Source of the DNA: Isosphaeraceae bacterium | GTDB lineage: Bacteria > Planctomycetota > Planctomycetia > Isosphaerales > Isosphaeraceae | DNA: 64,000 bases | Assembly: GCA_021324445.1 (NCBI GenBank) | Contig: JAJPJC010000122.1 | Coordinates: forward strand, 18,632-82,631 | Reading direction: 5' to 3' | Shown: positions 25,072 to 34,661 of the stretch, one piece after another | Layout of the letters: every line of letters starts with the position of its first letter | Numbering within the stretch: position 1 is the stretch's first letter | Position numbers and translations under genes: made by a program | Notes under the pieces: generated by a model | The model's database searches: none | Told to the model about the DNA's origin: nothing | Seen by the model: the letters and a program-made list of their open reading frames with translations, nothing else

Positions 25072-27789
25072 TCAGCCGGGACGGTCCGTCAGGCAGTGCA
25101 CCGTGCCGTGGGCATCCTGAACGACGATCTCGGCCCGCCCATCACCATCGACATCGGCGATGGCGGGCAGGCTCAGGCTCGTCGGACCGCGCCAGCTCCA
25201 CAACACCCGCCCCGAGGTGCGATCGCCGGTGATGACCACGAGCGCGTTGCCGGCCGGATAGAGGATCTCGTCGCCACCCCGGCCGTCGATGTTCGCGGCC
25301 GCGACCTTCGGCCCGGTGGGCGCCGGCGCCGGCAGCGACCAGAGCCGCCGCCCGGTGCGCGGGTCGATCACCCGCACGCCGTCGCCATAGCCGGCCGACG
25401 CGATCTCGAAGGCCCCATCTCCGTCGATATCCACCAGGGCATGCCGGCAGCCCGTCGTCTCGCCGGAGTTTCCCGCGCCGCGACCCACCGGGAAGTCCGC
25501 CCGTCCCGGGCCGTGCCAGAGCGGCCTGCCAGTCCGATCGAGCAGGGCCAGGATGTAGGGCGAATCCAGCAGGATCTCGGGCTCTCCGTCGCCGTTGAAG
25601 TCGTGGACCATCGGCTCACCGTAGGCGGCCCAGGCGGGCAGCTCCTTGCGTGAGGCCAGTTCCCGACCGGTCGTGATCCGCCCGGTCCGGCCTTCGGCGA
25701 TCCAGAAGCAGACCGGGTAGAGGCAGACCAGCTCGTCGCGGTGGTCCCCATCGACGTCGGTGGCCGCCAGCGGGATACCGGCCCAGCCCCACCGGAACTG
25801 ATCGGGTACGATCGCCTTCTCATGCGTCCAGAGGGTGGTCGCATCCCGGCCATCGACGAGCTGGCCGACGTCGGTGTGCATCAGCCGCCGCCGTGTATTG
25901 ACGAACAGATCAAGCCGGTCCGGTCGCCGGAAATGGCCGGACCACCAGAAGGTCAGCGCGCTGGCGTTCCAGACGGGAGGGGCACCGTCGATGTGCGGGA
26001 ACGCCTTCTCCCACAAGGTCGAGCCATCGCCGCGATAGGCCACGAGCACGGCATGCCCGCCGCGCGCCTGATCGGCCGCGACCACCTCACAGCCGCCATC
26101 GCCGTCGAGATCAGCCGCCAGCAGACCCACCGAGCGCGTGCCGTCGTGCATGCCCCGTCCGGGCCGCTGCCATCGCAGCCGGGGCGGCTCCCCGCGCCGC
26201 CCGGGCGGGTCGATCGCGAAGACCCGCTGACCGGGCCCCTCGGCGACCACGCATCGGTCCGCCCCCGCGTCGAGCCGCGCCACGATCGGTGGCGCAGCGT
26301 CCGAGCCGAGCGGCCGGGCCTCGATGATCCGCGGCCGGGCTCGGTCGGCGACCAGGTGGGCGCTCTCGTTCGCGGCCAGGCGAACCCGCAGCAGCGCCGA
26401 CGCGTCGCCTTCGACACCGGTTTCCTCCACGGGGACCAGCACGCCCGTCTCCGGGACGCCTCCAACCTTCCAGAGCGTCTCGACCCGACCGTCGTCCCGG
26501 GCGCGCATCGCGGCGAGGGCGACCCGCCGCGCGGTCCCGGCCTCCCGAGTCTTCACGAAGAAGACCGGTCGTCTCGGCCCGCGCAGCAGGACGTGCTGCA
26601 TCCCCTGCGAGGCGGTGGTCGACCACGATGGCCCGAGATGCGGCAGGTCCGCGACGCACCAGGCGGCCTCCTCGTGCGACCAGCGGCCGGCCGGAGTCGC
26701 GCCCCGGACGCCGACCAGCTCGATGTGGCCGCTCGACGGCACCAGCTCGCTGTCCGTACCGATCAGGAACAGCTCCGCCGCGCCATCGCCATCGACGTCG
26801 GCCGTCCCCTGCACGAAGCGGCGCGGTCGATCCTCGATGGTCTTGCCGGTGGTCGCGTCGAGCACGACCGCATGCCACTGGCGGTCGCCGCTGTCGTTGA
26901 ACAGGTTCAGGACCAGTTCCGGCCGGCCGTCGCCGGTGACGTCAGCCAGCGGATGCGGGCCGACCTGCGGCCATTTCACCCGCTCCTCGATGTCCCGCTC
27001 AATGTCGCGCCGCCACTTGACGCGCAAGCGTTCGGCTTCCGGACGGGTGCGATCGTAGTCCAGGACGTCGATGTGGCTTTGAAAGTCGCCGATGGTCACC
27101 AGCTCCTCCTGCCCATCGCCATCGACGTCGGCCACACCGAACCAGCCATAGGGGCGACTGGAATGGTAGCGCAGTTCCGTCTCCTTGCGGCCGGTCGTGC
27201 CCTCGAAGATCATCACGCGATAATGCGCCGCCACGCAGACTTCCTGGACCCCGTCGCCGTCGATATCCCAGACAACATCGAGGGGATTGAAGATCGTGGC
27301 CTCGGCCGGGTCCGTCTCCCAGACGAGCCGCGGTCGATCGAAGCCGCGGTCGTGGGCGAACAGTTGGAGCCGGCAGACGGCCTGATCGGTCCAGGTATGA
27401 TTCCAGGCAACCCGCTGATACCCGGCCACGCCGGGCAGGATCCTCGCCCACCGCAGGTGGGACGTCTCGACCGCGGGGCGGAGCGGGCCGCGGCCGTCGA
27501 TGTCGAGCCGGAGCGGGCCGGCGGGCGCGAGGGGCGCCGCCCCGGGTCCGGGTTCGGCCGCGGCGTCCAGGGTCAGGCGATGCTCGGCCGGAGCGGCCTG
27601 GAGCGCCACGAGCAGCTCGCGCCCGGCCAGGGCAAAGGACCACGCGACATGGGGGACAGCCATCGCGCCCCGGGCCGGGGAGCGACCGGTCAGGCCGCCA
27701 TCGCGGCCATAGCGGGGCCAGTCCTGCGCCGCGGCGTCCCGCGGCCCGACGGCCAGCGCGGCGGCACACACCAGGAGGCGGAAGTTCAT
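25072..27789 (-). CDS. Secreted FG-GAP/VCBS repeat protein
   Basis: A 905-residue exported protein with a signal peptide (LLVCAAALAVGPRDAAAQ). Many calcium-binding DxDGDGxxE motifs recur at intervals of about 50-70 residues (VWDIDGDGVQE, VADVDGDGQEE, TADVDGDGAAE, LADLDGDGGCE, ATDVDGDHRDE, LVDIDGDGAFE, IADVDGDGRAE). These form the blades of an integrin-alpha-like beta-propeller. The opening QDWPRYGRDGGLTG resembles PQQ-propeller proteins. It is probably a surface or periplasmic binding protein, and no enzymatic residue stands out. Confidence 0.85.
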   Translation of the reverse strand: MNFRLLVCAAALAVGPRDAAAQDWPRYGRDGGLTGRSPARGAMAVPHVAWSFALAGRELLVALQAAPAEHRLTLDAAAEPGPGAAPLAPAGPLRLDIDGRGPLRPAVETSHLRWARILPGVAGYQRVAWNHTWTDQAVCRLQLFAHDRGFDRPRLVWETDPAEATIFNPLDVVWDIDGDGVQEVCVAAHYRVMIFEGTTGRKETELRYHSSRPYGWFGVADVDGDGQEELVTIGDFQSHIDVLDYDRTRPEAERLRVKWRRDIERDIEERVKWPQVGPHPLADVTGDGRPELVLNLFNDSGDRQWHAVVLDATTGKTIEDRPRRFVQGTADVDGDGAAELFLIGTDSELVPSSGHIELVGVRGATPAGRWSHEEAAWCVADLPHLGPSWSTTASQGMQHVLLRGPRRPVFFVKTREAGTARRVALAAMRARDDGRVETLWKVGGVPETGVLVPVEETGVEGDASALLRVRLAANESAHLVADRARPRIIEARPLGSDAAPPIVARLDAGADRCVVAEGPGQRVFAIDPPGRRGEPPRLRWQRPGRGMHDGTRSVGLLAADLDGDGGCEVVAADQARGGHAVLVAYRGDGSTLWEKAFPHIDGAPPVWNASALTFWWSGHFRRPDRLDLFVNTRRRLMHTDVGQLVDGRDATTLWTHEKAIVPDQFRWGWAGIPLAATDVDGDHRDELVCLYPVCFWIAEGRTGRITTGRELASRKELPAWAAYGEPMVHDFNGDGEPEILLDSPYILALLDRTGRPLWHGPGRADFPVGRGAGNSGETTGCRHALVDIDGDGAFEIASAGYGDGVRVIDPRTGRRLWSLPAPAPTGPKVAAANIDGRGGDEILYPAGNALVVITGDRTSGRVLWSWRGPTSLSLPAIADVDGDGRAEIVVQDAHGTVHCLTDRPG

Positions 27790-28234
27790 GCGATCGGCCC
27801 TTTCTCAGGGTTCAAGACCGGGCGCAGCCATCGCTCGTGCTCCTGTACCGGATCCGGTGGCTCGCCAACGATTCTACCGGAATGGTCGCCGCTCCGCAGG
27901 CCCGCCAGGAACTCGGCCGCCGCGTCGTGGGAGCAGGCATCCCGGTGATCTGAGGCTTCGCTCCAGCTTGCTCCCATCGATCAGACCGAAGCCGGCTTTG
28001 ACGAATTCCACCGGCTCAACTTCGCGCCCTTCTCCCTTGCACACGGGGATTCGGCCGGTTTCTAATGCGAGGCTGCAAGAGCCCAGGGATTCCCGTATCC
28101 GGAGGCCGGGCGGATGATGCACACGTTCCTGTTCGCTGCGATCGTCGCGCCGGGGCAGGTGCCGGTGCTGGACGATCAGTCGTTTTCGCGGTGGCGTGAT
28201 CCGGATTCCGTGAGGCGAAAGGGCGAGCCCGACC
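27790..28234. other. Intergenic region with possible decayed coding
   Basis: No intact gene lies in these 445 bases. On the plus strand, frames reading MVAAPQARQELGRRVVGAG (ending near 27952) and then, after a frame change, GFDEFHRLNFAPFSLAHGD with a stop at 28063 look coding-like. This could be a short degraded gene. The evidence is weak and I name no family. Confidence 0.25.
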
Positions 28235-29206
28235 ATGAAACCGATCAACGGCATTCGCCGAGTCGCCGTCCTCGGGCTGGGGACGATGGGCCATGGCATC
28301 GCCCAGACGTTCGCCCTGGCCGGCTACGACGTCGCGTGTTACGACGCGTCGGCGAGCGCCCGGGCCTCCCTGATCGAGCGTGTCCGCGCGAATCTGGCGG
28401 CCTTCGTGGCCGCCGAACTGGTTGAACCCGAGCAGGTTGGCCCCACGCTGGCGCGCCTCCACCTGGCCGACACGGAAGACGCGGCGGTGGCAGGCGTGCA
28501 ATTCCTGACTGAAGCGGTCCCGGAAGACCTGGCACTCAAGCAGGACCTGCTGGCGCGCCTGGAGCGGACCGCGGCCCCGGAGACGATCCTGGCGAGCAAC
28601 TCGTCGAGTTTCCCCATCTCGCAATCGGGCAGGCTGTTGCACCATCCCCAACGGGCGCTGGTGACCCATTGGTTCAATCCGCCGCATCTGACGCCGGTCG
28701 TCGAGGTCGTCCCCAGTCCGCTCACGAGCGGAGCGGTCGTGCAGACCACGATGCAGATCCTCGCGCGCATCGGCAAGGTGCCGATCCCTCTGCGGCGGGA
28801 ATTGCCCGGCTTCCTCGTCAACCGAGTGCAGGTCGCGATCCAGCGCGAGGTGTGGGACCTGGTCGATCAGGGAGTCGCCACGCGGGATGAGATCGACGCC
28901 GCCATCCGCGGCACGGTGGGCTTCCGTTTCGCCGTCATGGGACCCCTGGAGATTCATGACTTTGCGGGGCTGGACATCCAGCTCACGACCTATCGCAACC
29001 TCGTGGGCGAGATTCGCAGCGAGACTTCACCGCCAACCGTCCTGGACGAGCTCGTGGGCGCGGGCCATCTGGGGATCAAGAGCGGCCGGGGATTCTACGA
29101 CTATCCCCCCGAGCGGCTCGTCGCTCGACGGACACGTCGGGACTCGTTGTTACTGAGGCTCTGGAAACTGCTGTATCATTCCAGTTCCGGGGAGGAAACC
29201 TCCTGA
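28235..29206 (+). CDS. 3-hydroxyacyl-CoA dehydrogenase
   Basis: A 323-residue single-function enzyme that oxidises L-3-hydroxyacyl-CoA with NAD+ in beta-oxidation or butyrate-type pathways. The Rossmann motif AVLGLGTMGHGIAQ is near residue 12. The catalytic region has SNSSSFPIS and THWFNPPHLTPVVEVV (catalytic His), and the C-terminal domain has GFLVNRVQ and GIKSGRGFYDYP. It lacks a hydratase domain, so it is the stand-alone type. No other beta-oxidation gene is nearby. Related carnitine and 3-hydroxybutyryl-CoA dehydrogenases share the fold, so the exact substrate is uncertain. Confidence 0.9.
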   Translation: MKPINGIRRVAVLGLGTMGHGIAQTFALAGYDVACYDASASARASLIERVRANLAAFVAAELVEPEQVGPTLARLHLADTEDAAVAGVQFLTEAVPEDLALKQDLLARLERTAAPETILASNSSSFPISQSGRLLHHPQRALVTHWFNPPHLTPVVEVVPSPLTSGAVVQTTMQILARIGKVPIPLRRELPGFLVNRVQVAIQREVWDLVDQGVATRDEIDAAIRGTVGFRFAVMGPLEIHDFAGLDIQLTTYRNLVGEIRSETSPPTVLDELVGAGHLGIKSGRGFYDYPPERLVARRTRRDSLLLRLWKLLYHSSSGEETS

Positions 29207-29264
29207 CCTCGTGAGTTTGCTTTCGAGTTCGCAGTCGAGCCACGAGCCAGGTCGGAGTCGAGCC

Positions 29265-29891
29265 GTGCCAGGACTGACCTCAGCGACCGTTGGCCGCTGC
29301 TTCCAGACGCTGGATCTCCCCCAGGCCGAGGTGATCCTCTACCCGGCTTTCTTCTCTGCCCCGGAGGCCGACCGGCTCCTCCGGGAGCTGCGTGACACCA
29401 CGGCCTGGCGACAGGAATCCATCACGCTGTACGGGAAGACGATCGAAGTCCCACGCAGGACCGCCTGGTACGGCGACGAGGGAACCCGCTACATCTACTC
29501 CGGGATCACGAACGTGCCGCTCCCGTGGACTCCCGCCCTGATGGAGGTCAAGCGGGCCGTGGAGCCGCCGGCCGGCGTCGCCTTCAACAGCGTCCTGCTG
29601 AACCGCTACCGCACGGGCCAGGACAGCGTCTCCTGGCACGCCGACGACGAGCCCGAGTTTGGCGAGCAACCCGTGATCGCCTCGGTCAGCTTCGGGGGCA
29701 CCCGGACCTTCCAATTCAAGCACAAGGAACGGAAGGGGTTGAAGGCGAGCGTCGAGCTGACGCATGGCAGCCTCCTCATCATGCGCGGCGGCACCCAGGC
29801 GAACTGGCTGCACCGGGTCCCGAAGACCACCAAGCCAGTCGAGGAACGGCTGAACCTCACGTTTCGGGCGATTGTGGCTCCAGCTCAGTAG
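29265..29891 (+). CDS. AlkB-like 2OG-Fe(II) dioxygenase
   Basis: A 208-residue oxygenase related to AlkB DNA/RNA demethylases of the ALKBH2/3 type. It has the iron-binding WHADDEPEFG (HxD), IASVSFGGTRTF, and the C-terminal His (WLHRVPK) and Arg (RLNLTFRAI) that hold iron and 2-oxoglutarate. NSVLLNRYRTGQDS is also typical of the family. GTG 29265 is chosen because GGAG lies 7 bases before it; an in-frame GTG at 29211 lacks a well-placed site. It would reverse methyl damage to nucleic acid. Confidence 0.9.
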   Translation: MPGLTSATVGRCFQTLDLPQAEVILYPAFFSAPEADRLLRELRDTTAWRQESITLYGKTIEVPRRTAWYGDEGTRYIYSGITNVPLPWTPALMEVKRAVEPPAGVAFNSVLLNRYRTGQDSVSWHADDEPEFGEQPVIASVSFGGTRTFQFKHKERKGLKASVELTHGSLLIMRGGTQANWLHRVPKTTKPVEERLNLTFRAIVAPAQ

Positions 29892-29915
29892 GCCCCACGG
29901 CTTACCGGGGTAATC

Positions 29916-32900
29916 ATGATGCGGGCGGAACTCTCCATGAACCGACTTCATCGAGGACAGGCTCTCTCGATCTTGGCCGTCCTGGGGCTGATGTCCTGCG
30001 GGCGGGCACTCGCGGGAGCCAACGAGGCCGGGCCGAGGGAGCCGGAGGACTCGCTCCGCGCCGTGCGGACCCGGCCGGGGCTCCAGGTCGAGCTGGTGGC
30101 GGCGGAGCCCTTGCTCGACAGCCCCATCGCCCTTGACTGGGGACCGGACGGCCGGCTCTGGGTCGTGGAGATGCGCGACTATCCCCTGGGCCTGGATAAC
30201 CACGGGAAGCCGGGGGGTCGGATCGTCTGTCTTGAAGACCGGGACGGCGACGGCCGGTACGACCGGTCCACGGTCTTCCTCGACGGGTTGCTTTTCCCGA
30301 CTGGCGTGATGACCTGGCGCCACGGCGTCCTGGTGACGTGCGCCCCGGAAATCTTCTACGCCGAGGACCGCGATGGCGACGGCCGGGCGGATCGGCGCGA
30401 AGTCCTCTTCACCGGCTTCGGCGAGGCCAATCCCCAGCACCGGATCAATGGCCTGCGCTGGGGCCTGGACAACTGGGTCTACTGTGCCAGCGGCGACTTC
30501 GCCCCGGCGCGCACGCTCCCCCCGGCCGGCCGACCCGATCCCACGGCCACGGGATTCTCCTCCAGCCAGGCGGAGGACCTGCGCCGGCTGGCGATCGGCG
30601 GCGCCCGGGTCCGGTCGCTCAGGACCGGGTCATCTCACGACATCCGCAACCGGGACTTCCGTTTCCACCCTGACGACGGACTCCTCGATCCGCAATCCGG
30701 CCAGGCGCAGTTCGGCCGGGATCGGGATGACTGGGGCCACTGGTTCGGCTGCGACCACGCCGTGCCCCTGTGGCACTACGCCCTGGATGACCATTACCTC
30801 CGCCGCAATCCGCACGTCGCCGCACCCAGCCCGCGCGTCGAGGCACCACCGTCGGTGACCTATGCCATCGGACCGGGGCGCGCGACGGGTACGCCACGGA
30901 GCCGGCCCGGCAGGGGAAACGCCTGGACGTCCGCTTGCAGTGTCATGATCTACCGCGACGCCCTGCTGGGGCCGGAGTTCGCCGGCAACGCGTTCACCTG
31001 CGAGCCGGTGCACAATCTGATCCACCGGGCGCTGGTGCAGCCGGCCGGCACGACGTTCACCAGCCGCCGGGCGGCGGACGAGTCGGACAGCGAATTCCTG
31101 GCCTCCCGGGACCCGATGTTCACGCCGGTCTCGATCCGGACCGGACCCGACGGAGCCCTGTGGGTCGTGGACATGTATCGCACGGTCCTGGAGCACCCCC
31201 ACTGGCTGCCAGCCGGCTGGGAGAAGTCGGTCGATGTCCGGGCCGGGCAGGGTCGAGGCCGCATCTATCGCATCGCCCCGGCCGCGGCTCGGCCACGGCC
31301 CTGGCCCCGGTTGGATCGCCTCGATGCGGCCGGGTTGGTCGCGCTCCTCGACAGCCCGAACGGCTGGTTGCGCGACAAGGCCCAGCAAATGCTCATCCAG
31401 CGGGCAGACCCGGCCGCGGTCGAGCTGCTCGAGGCCCGACTGACCCGGGATGGCACGGCGCCCGGGCGGTTGCACGCGCTGTGTACGCTCGACGGGCTCC
31501 GGGTCCTGAAGCCGGAGCAGGTGCGGCGCGCCCTGGGGGATTCCCACCCGGGCGTGCGCCGGCAGGCGGTCCGGCTCAGCGAGTCCCGGGCGGCTCGATC
31601 GGGGCCGGTCGAGGCCGCCCTGGTGCGGATGGTCTCGGATGCCGATCCGTTCGTGCGCGTGCAACTGGCTTATTCGCTGGGCGAGTGGACGAGTGCAGCC
31701 TGCGGAGCGGCCCTGGGTCGGTTGCTCCGGCAGGATGCCGGCGATCCCCATATCGTGGCGGCCGCGCTGAGCTCCCTCAGGCGTGAGAACCTGGCCTCGG
31801 TCGTCAACGCCGCATTGACGCCGCCGTCGGACCTCGCCGACTCGGTCTTGCAGGGGCTGCTCCAGTCCGGGGTGGGCTTCGGCGAGCCGCATGCGACCGC
31901 GGCGCTGCTGGACCACCTCGTCGAGCCGCAACCGGACCGACCCGGCGGCGTGCGGTTCGCCGTGCTCGCGGGATGGCTGGACTGGCTGGACCAGCGGAAC
32001 ACGCCGCTGCCCGAGCTGGCGCGGCAGGCTGGGGAACCGTTGCGCACCGGCCTGAGCCGGCTGGGCGCCGCCTTCGCGGCGGCGCGCCGGGCGGTGCGCG
32101 ACCCGAGGGCTCCCCTGGCGGCCCGGGTCCAGGCGGTCTGGCTCCTCGGCCGCGGGCTCGAGCGGCGGCAGGAGGATCGCGACCTGCTCTCGAACCTGCT
32201 CGCGCCCCAGACCGGGGATGACATCCAGGCGGCGGCCGTGGCCACCCTGGGGAAGCTGGGCGATCCCCAGACTCCCGTGGCCTTGCTGCGGGGCTGGAAG
32301 GGCTACACGCCCAGCCTGCGTTCCCGCGTGCTCGAGGTCTTGCTGCGCCGCGATGGCGGACCGAGCATCGTCCTCGACGCCCTGGCCGAGCGGCGCATCC
32401 TGCCCCAGGACATCCCGCTCACCGCCCGTCAGCGCCTGCTGGGAGATGCGTCGCCGGACATCCGCCGCCGAGCCGGTCAATTCTTCACAGATGTCGTCGA
32501 TGCCGACCGGAACAAGGTCGTGTCGGCCTACGGTCCCGCGCTGGGTCTGCCGGGCGACCCCGGCCGCGGGCGGCGGGTCTTCGCCAGGGCCTGCGCGGGA
32601 TGCCACCGACTCGCGGGGGTCGGTCAGGCGATCGGCCCCGACCTGGCGATGGTGCGGGACAAGCCCTCCGAGTGGCTCCTGCCCGCCCTCTTCGACCCGA
32701 ACCGCGCGGTCGATGCCCGCTATCTCAGTTACCTGGCCAGCACGCGGGATGGGAGGGTGCTCATGGGCATCCTGGCCGAGGAGGGAGGAAACAGCATCAC
32801 GCTCGTCAGTCCCACGGGGGAGCGCCAGGTCATCCTGCGCGCCAACCTCGAAGAACTCGCCAGCAACGGGAAGTCCGCCATGCCGGAGGGACTGGAGAAG

Positions 32901-32960
32901 GAGCTCACCCACCAGGATGTGGCCGACCTGATCGCCCATTTGCGGGACCCGGCGCCCTGA
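29916..32960 (+). CDS. PVC-type haem-binding CxxCH protein with HEAT-like region
   Basis: A 1014-residue exported protein of the planctomycete 'PVC-type haem-binding CxxCH' family. A signal region ending LGLMSCG may be a lipobox. A beta-propeller of the soluble glucose-dehydrogenase type follows (ALDWGPDGRLWVVEMRDYP, LRWGLDNWVYCASGDF, GPDGALWVVDMYRTVLEHP). A HEAT-like helical stretch covers about residues 480-820. The C-terminal cytochrome domain has CAGCHRLAGVGQAIGPDL near residue 893 and ends NGKSAMPEGLEKELTHQDVA. It probably passes electrons in the periplasm. Substrates of this family are largely unknown. Confidence 0.9.
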   Translation: MMRAELSMNRLHRGQALSILAVLGLMSCGRALAGANEAGPREPEDSLRAVRTRPGLQVELVAAEPLLDSPIALDWGPDGRLWVVEMRDYPLGLDNHGKPGGRIVCLEDRDGDGRYDRSTVFLDGLLFPTGVMTWRHGVLVTCAPEIFYAEDRDGDGRADRREVLFTGFGEANPQHRINGLRWGLDNWVYCASGDFAPARTLPPAGRPDPTATGFSSSQAEDLRRLAIGGARVRSLRTGSSHDIRNRDFRFHPDDGLLDPQSGQAQFGRDRDDWGHWFGCDHAVPLWHYALDDHYLRRNPHVAAPSPRVEAPPSVTYAIGPGRATGTPRSRPGRGNAWTSACSVMIYRDALLGPEFAGNAFTCEPVHNLIHRALVQPAGTTFTSRRAADESDSEFLASRDPMFTPVSIRTGPDGALWVVDMYRTVLEHPHWLPAGWEKSVDVRAGQGRGRIYRIAPAAARPRPWPRLDRLDAAGLVALLDSPNGWLRDKAQQMLIQRADPAAVELLEARLTRDGTAPGRLHALCTLDGLRVLKPEQVRRALGDSHPGVRRQAVRLSESRAARSGPVEAALVRMVSDADPFVRVQLAYSLGEWTSAACGAALGRLLRQDAGDPHIVAAALSSLRRENLASVVNAALTPPSDLADSVLQGLLQSGVGFGEPHATAALLDHLVEPQPDRPGGVRFAVLAGWLDWLDQRNTPLPELARQAGEPLRTGLSRLGAAFAAARRAVRDPRAPLAARVQAVWLLGRGLERRQEDRDLLSNLLAPQTGDDIQAAAVATLGKLGDPQTPVALLRGWKGYTPSLRSRVLEVLLRRDGGPSIVLDALAERRILPQDIPLTARQRLLGDASPDIRRRAGQFFTDVVDADRNKVVSAYGPALGLPGDPGRGRRVFARACAGCHRLAGVGQAIGPDLAMVRDKPSEWLLPALFDPNRAVDARYLSYLASTRDGRVLMGILAEEGGNSITLVSPTGERQVILRANLEELASNGKSAMPEGLEKELTHQDVADLIAHLRDPAP

Positions 32961-32992
32961 GGCGCGGCTGAGATCGAGGTGTGGAGATACCC

Positions 32993-34477
32993 ATGGTTGA
33001 GACACGACCCGGCGACCGCACCGCGACGCGCCGCGAGCTGCTCAAGGCCGCTGCCGGCACGGCGACCCTCTCCAGGCTGGCCGTCGCGGCCGAGCGGGCA
33101 CCGGCCATCATCGACGCCTATACCGACAGGTTGAGCTACCAGGCCGGGGACCTGGTCCGGCTCCAGGTTTCCACGGCGGCCTCCCGGTTCTCGATCGAGG
33201 TGGCGCGCGTCGGCGCGCGCCGGCAGGTCGTCTCGAGCCAGGGAGGTCTTCGGGGAGTCCAGCACCCCGTCCCTGCCGACGCCTCATCGCACGGCTGCCG
33301 ATGGCCGCAGGCGTTCCAGTTCCTCGTCCCCGAAGCCTGGCGCTCGGGTTATTACCAGGTTTTGCTCCGCGCGGAGGAGAGCGACAGCCGGGGGGCCTCG
33401 GGAGAGGCCTTCTTCGTGGTCCGCTCGCGCCACCCCGGCCGGGACACTCCGATCCTGCTCCAGCTCTGCACCAACACCTACAATGCCTACAACCGGTGGG
33501 GCGGCTCCAGCCTCTACGGCGGTCCCAAGGGGGTCGTGCGGCGGGTGTCGTTCGAGCGTCCCTACATCGGCTTCGTGCCCGGCGACGACTTTACCAGCCG
33601 CTACAGCGGCTGGCGGAACTGGGAGCAGCCGTTCGTCGCCTGGGCCGAAGCCGCGGGGTACCGCCTCGATTTCGCCGTGAACTCCGACCTGGAATTCCAC
33701 CCCGAGATCCTCAAGAGCTATCGCCTGGTGCTGAGCGTCGGGCACGACGAATACTGGTCGGCCCCGATGCGCGACCACCTGGAGGCGTTCATCGCCGCGG
33801 GTGGCAACGTGGCCTTCTTCAGCGGGAATACCTGCTTCTGGCAGGTTCGTTCCGAGGACGGCGGCCGCGCCCTGGTGAGCTGGAAGATGGACTTCGACCA
33901 GGATCCGGTCTACCACACGGACGACCGCCGGTTGCTCAGCGGCATGTGGAGCAACCGCCTGGTCCAGCGGCCCGAGAACTCCTTGACGGGCGTGAGCTTC
34001 GCCTACGGTGGCTATCACCGCTTCTTCGAGTTCGGCGGCGACGGCTGCTACATCATCCACCGGCCTGACCACTGGATCCTCGCCGGGACCGGCCTGAAGC
34101 GCGGCGATCGTCTGGGTGCCCGGGATAAGATCGTCGGCTACGAGTGCGACGGGTGCCAGTTCACCGTGGAGGACGGCTTGCCGGTTCCCACCCATCGTGA
34201 CGGCACCCCGCCCACGTTCCAGATCCTGGGGACCGCACCCGCCGGGCTGAGCCTGAAGGGGGACCGTTCGCTGGTCTGGGTGTCCGAGGCCCTCTACGGC
34301 AAGGGGACCCAGCGGCGAGTCGACCAGCCGGGAGCCGCCGTGCTGGGCGCCTACACGCGCGGCGGGACTGTTGTCACCACCGGGTGCACCGAGTGGGTGC
34401 GGGGACTCCAGGGCCGCGACCCGGCCGTCGAGCGCATCACCCGGAACGTCCTCGATCGACTCTCCCGCCCGGCGTGA
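32993..34477 (+). CDS. Tat-exported DMFase large-subunit-like protein
   Basis: A 494-residue protein with a twin-arginine-like signal (TATRRELLKAAAGTATLSRL). ATG 32993 follows GGAG by 7 bases; the GTG at 32981 overlaps that site. The body matches the C-terminal domain of N,N-dimethylformamidase beta subunits: LLQLCTNTYNAYNRWGGSSL, YRLVLSVGHDEYWSAPMRDH, GGNVAFFSGNTCFWQVR and the glutamine amidotransferase-like fold they share. Catalytic action on formamides is not established for the stand-alone members. It starts 32 bases after the PVC cytochrome gene and may be its cotranscribed partner. Confidence 0.85.
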   Translation: MVETRPGDRTATRRELLKAAAGTATLSRLAVAAERAPAIIDAYTDRLSYQAGDLVRLQVSTAASRFSIEVARVGARRQVVSSQGGLRGVQHPVPADASSHGCRWPQAFQFLVPEAWRSGYYQVLLRAEESDSRGASGEAFFVVRSRHPGRDTPILLQLCTNTYNAYNRWGGSSLYGGPKGVVRRVSFERPYIGFVPGDDFTSRYSGWRNWEQPFVAWAEAAGYRLDFAVNSDLEFHPEILKSYRLVLSVGHDEYWSAPMRDHLEAFIAAGGNVAFFSGNTCFWQVRSEDGGRALVSWKMDFDQDPVYHTDDRRLLSGMWSNRLVQRPENSLTGVSFAYGGYHRFFEFGGDGCYIIHRPDHWILAGTGLKRGDRLGARDKIVGYECDGCQFTVEDGLPVPTHRDGTPPTFQILGTAPAGLSLKGDRSLVWVSEALYGKGTQRRVDQPGAAVLGAYTRGGTVVTTGCTEWVRGLQGRDPAVERITRNVLDRLSRPA

Positions 34478-34661
34478 GCGGGTCTACGGGAATCCCGCCG
34501 CCGGTCCTCCAAGGATGGGAACGTCCGGTTCCGCCAATCCGGGCGGCCGGCCGCTGCATGGATTCCCCAGGCAGGAGACGTTAAGATGGTCGGACGTTTG
34601 GCCTAGAGCCACTTGCGTGGGGAGGGGCTTGATCTCAGACCCGGTTCCAGGAGGCTACACC

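Noticed and set aside
25741..27948. 735-codon plus-strand frame opposite the FG-GAP gene
   Set aside because: Reads as a mirror of the DxDGDG repeats (IAIDVG patterns) and is not a separate gene.
30630..33005. 791-codon minus-strand frame opposite the PVC cytochrome gene
   Set aside because: Antisense to a clearly coding gene and without recognisable motifs; a GC shadow.
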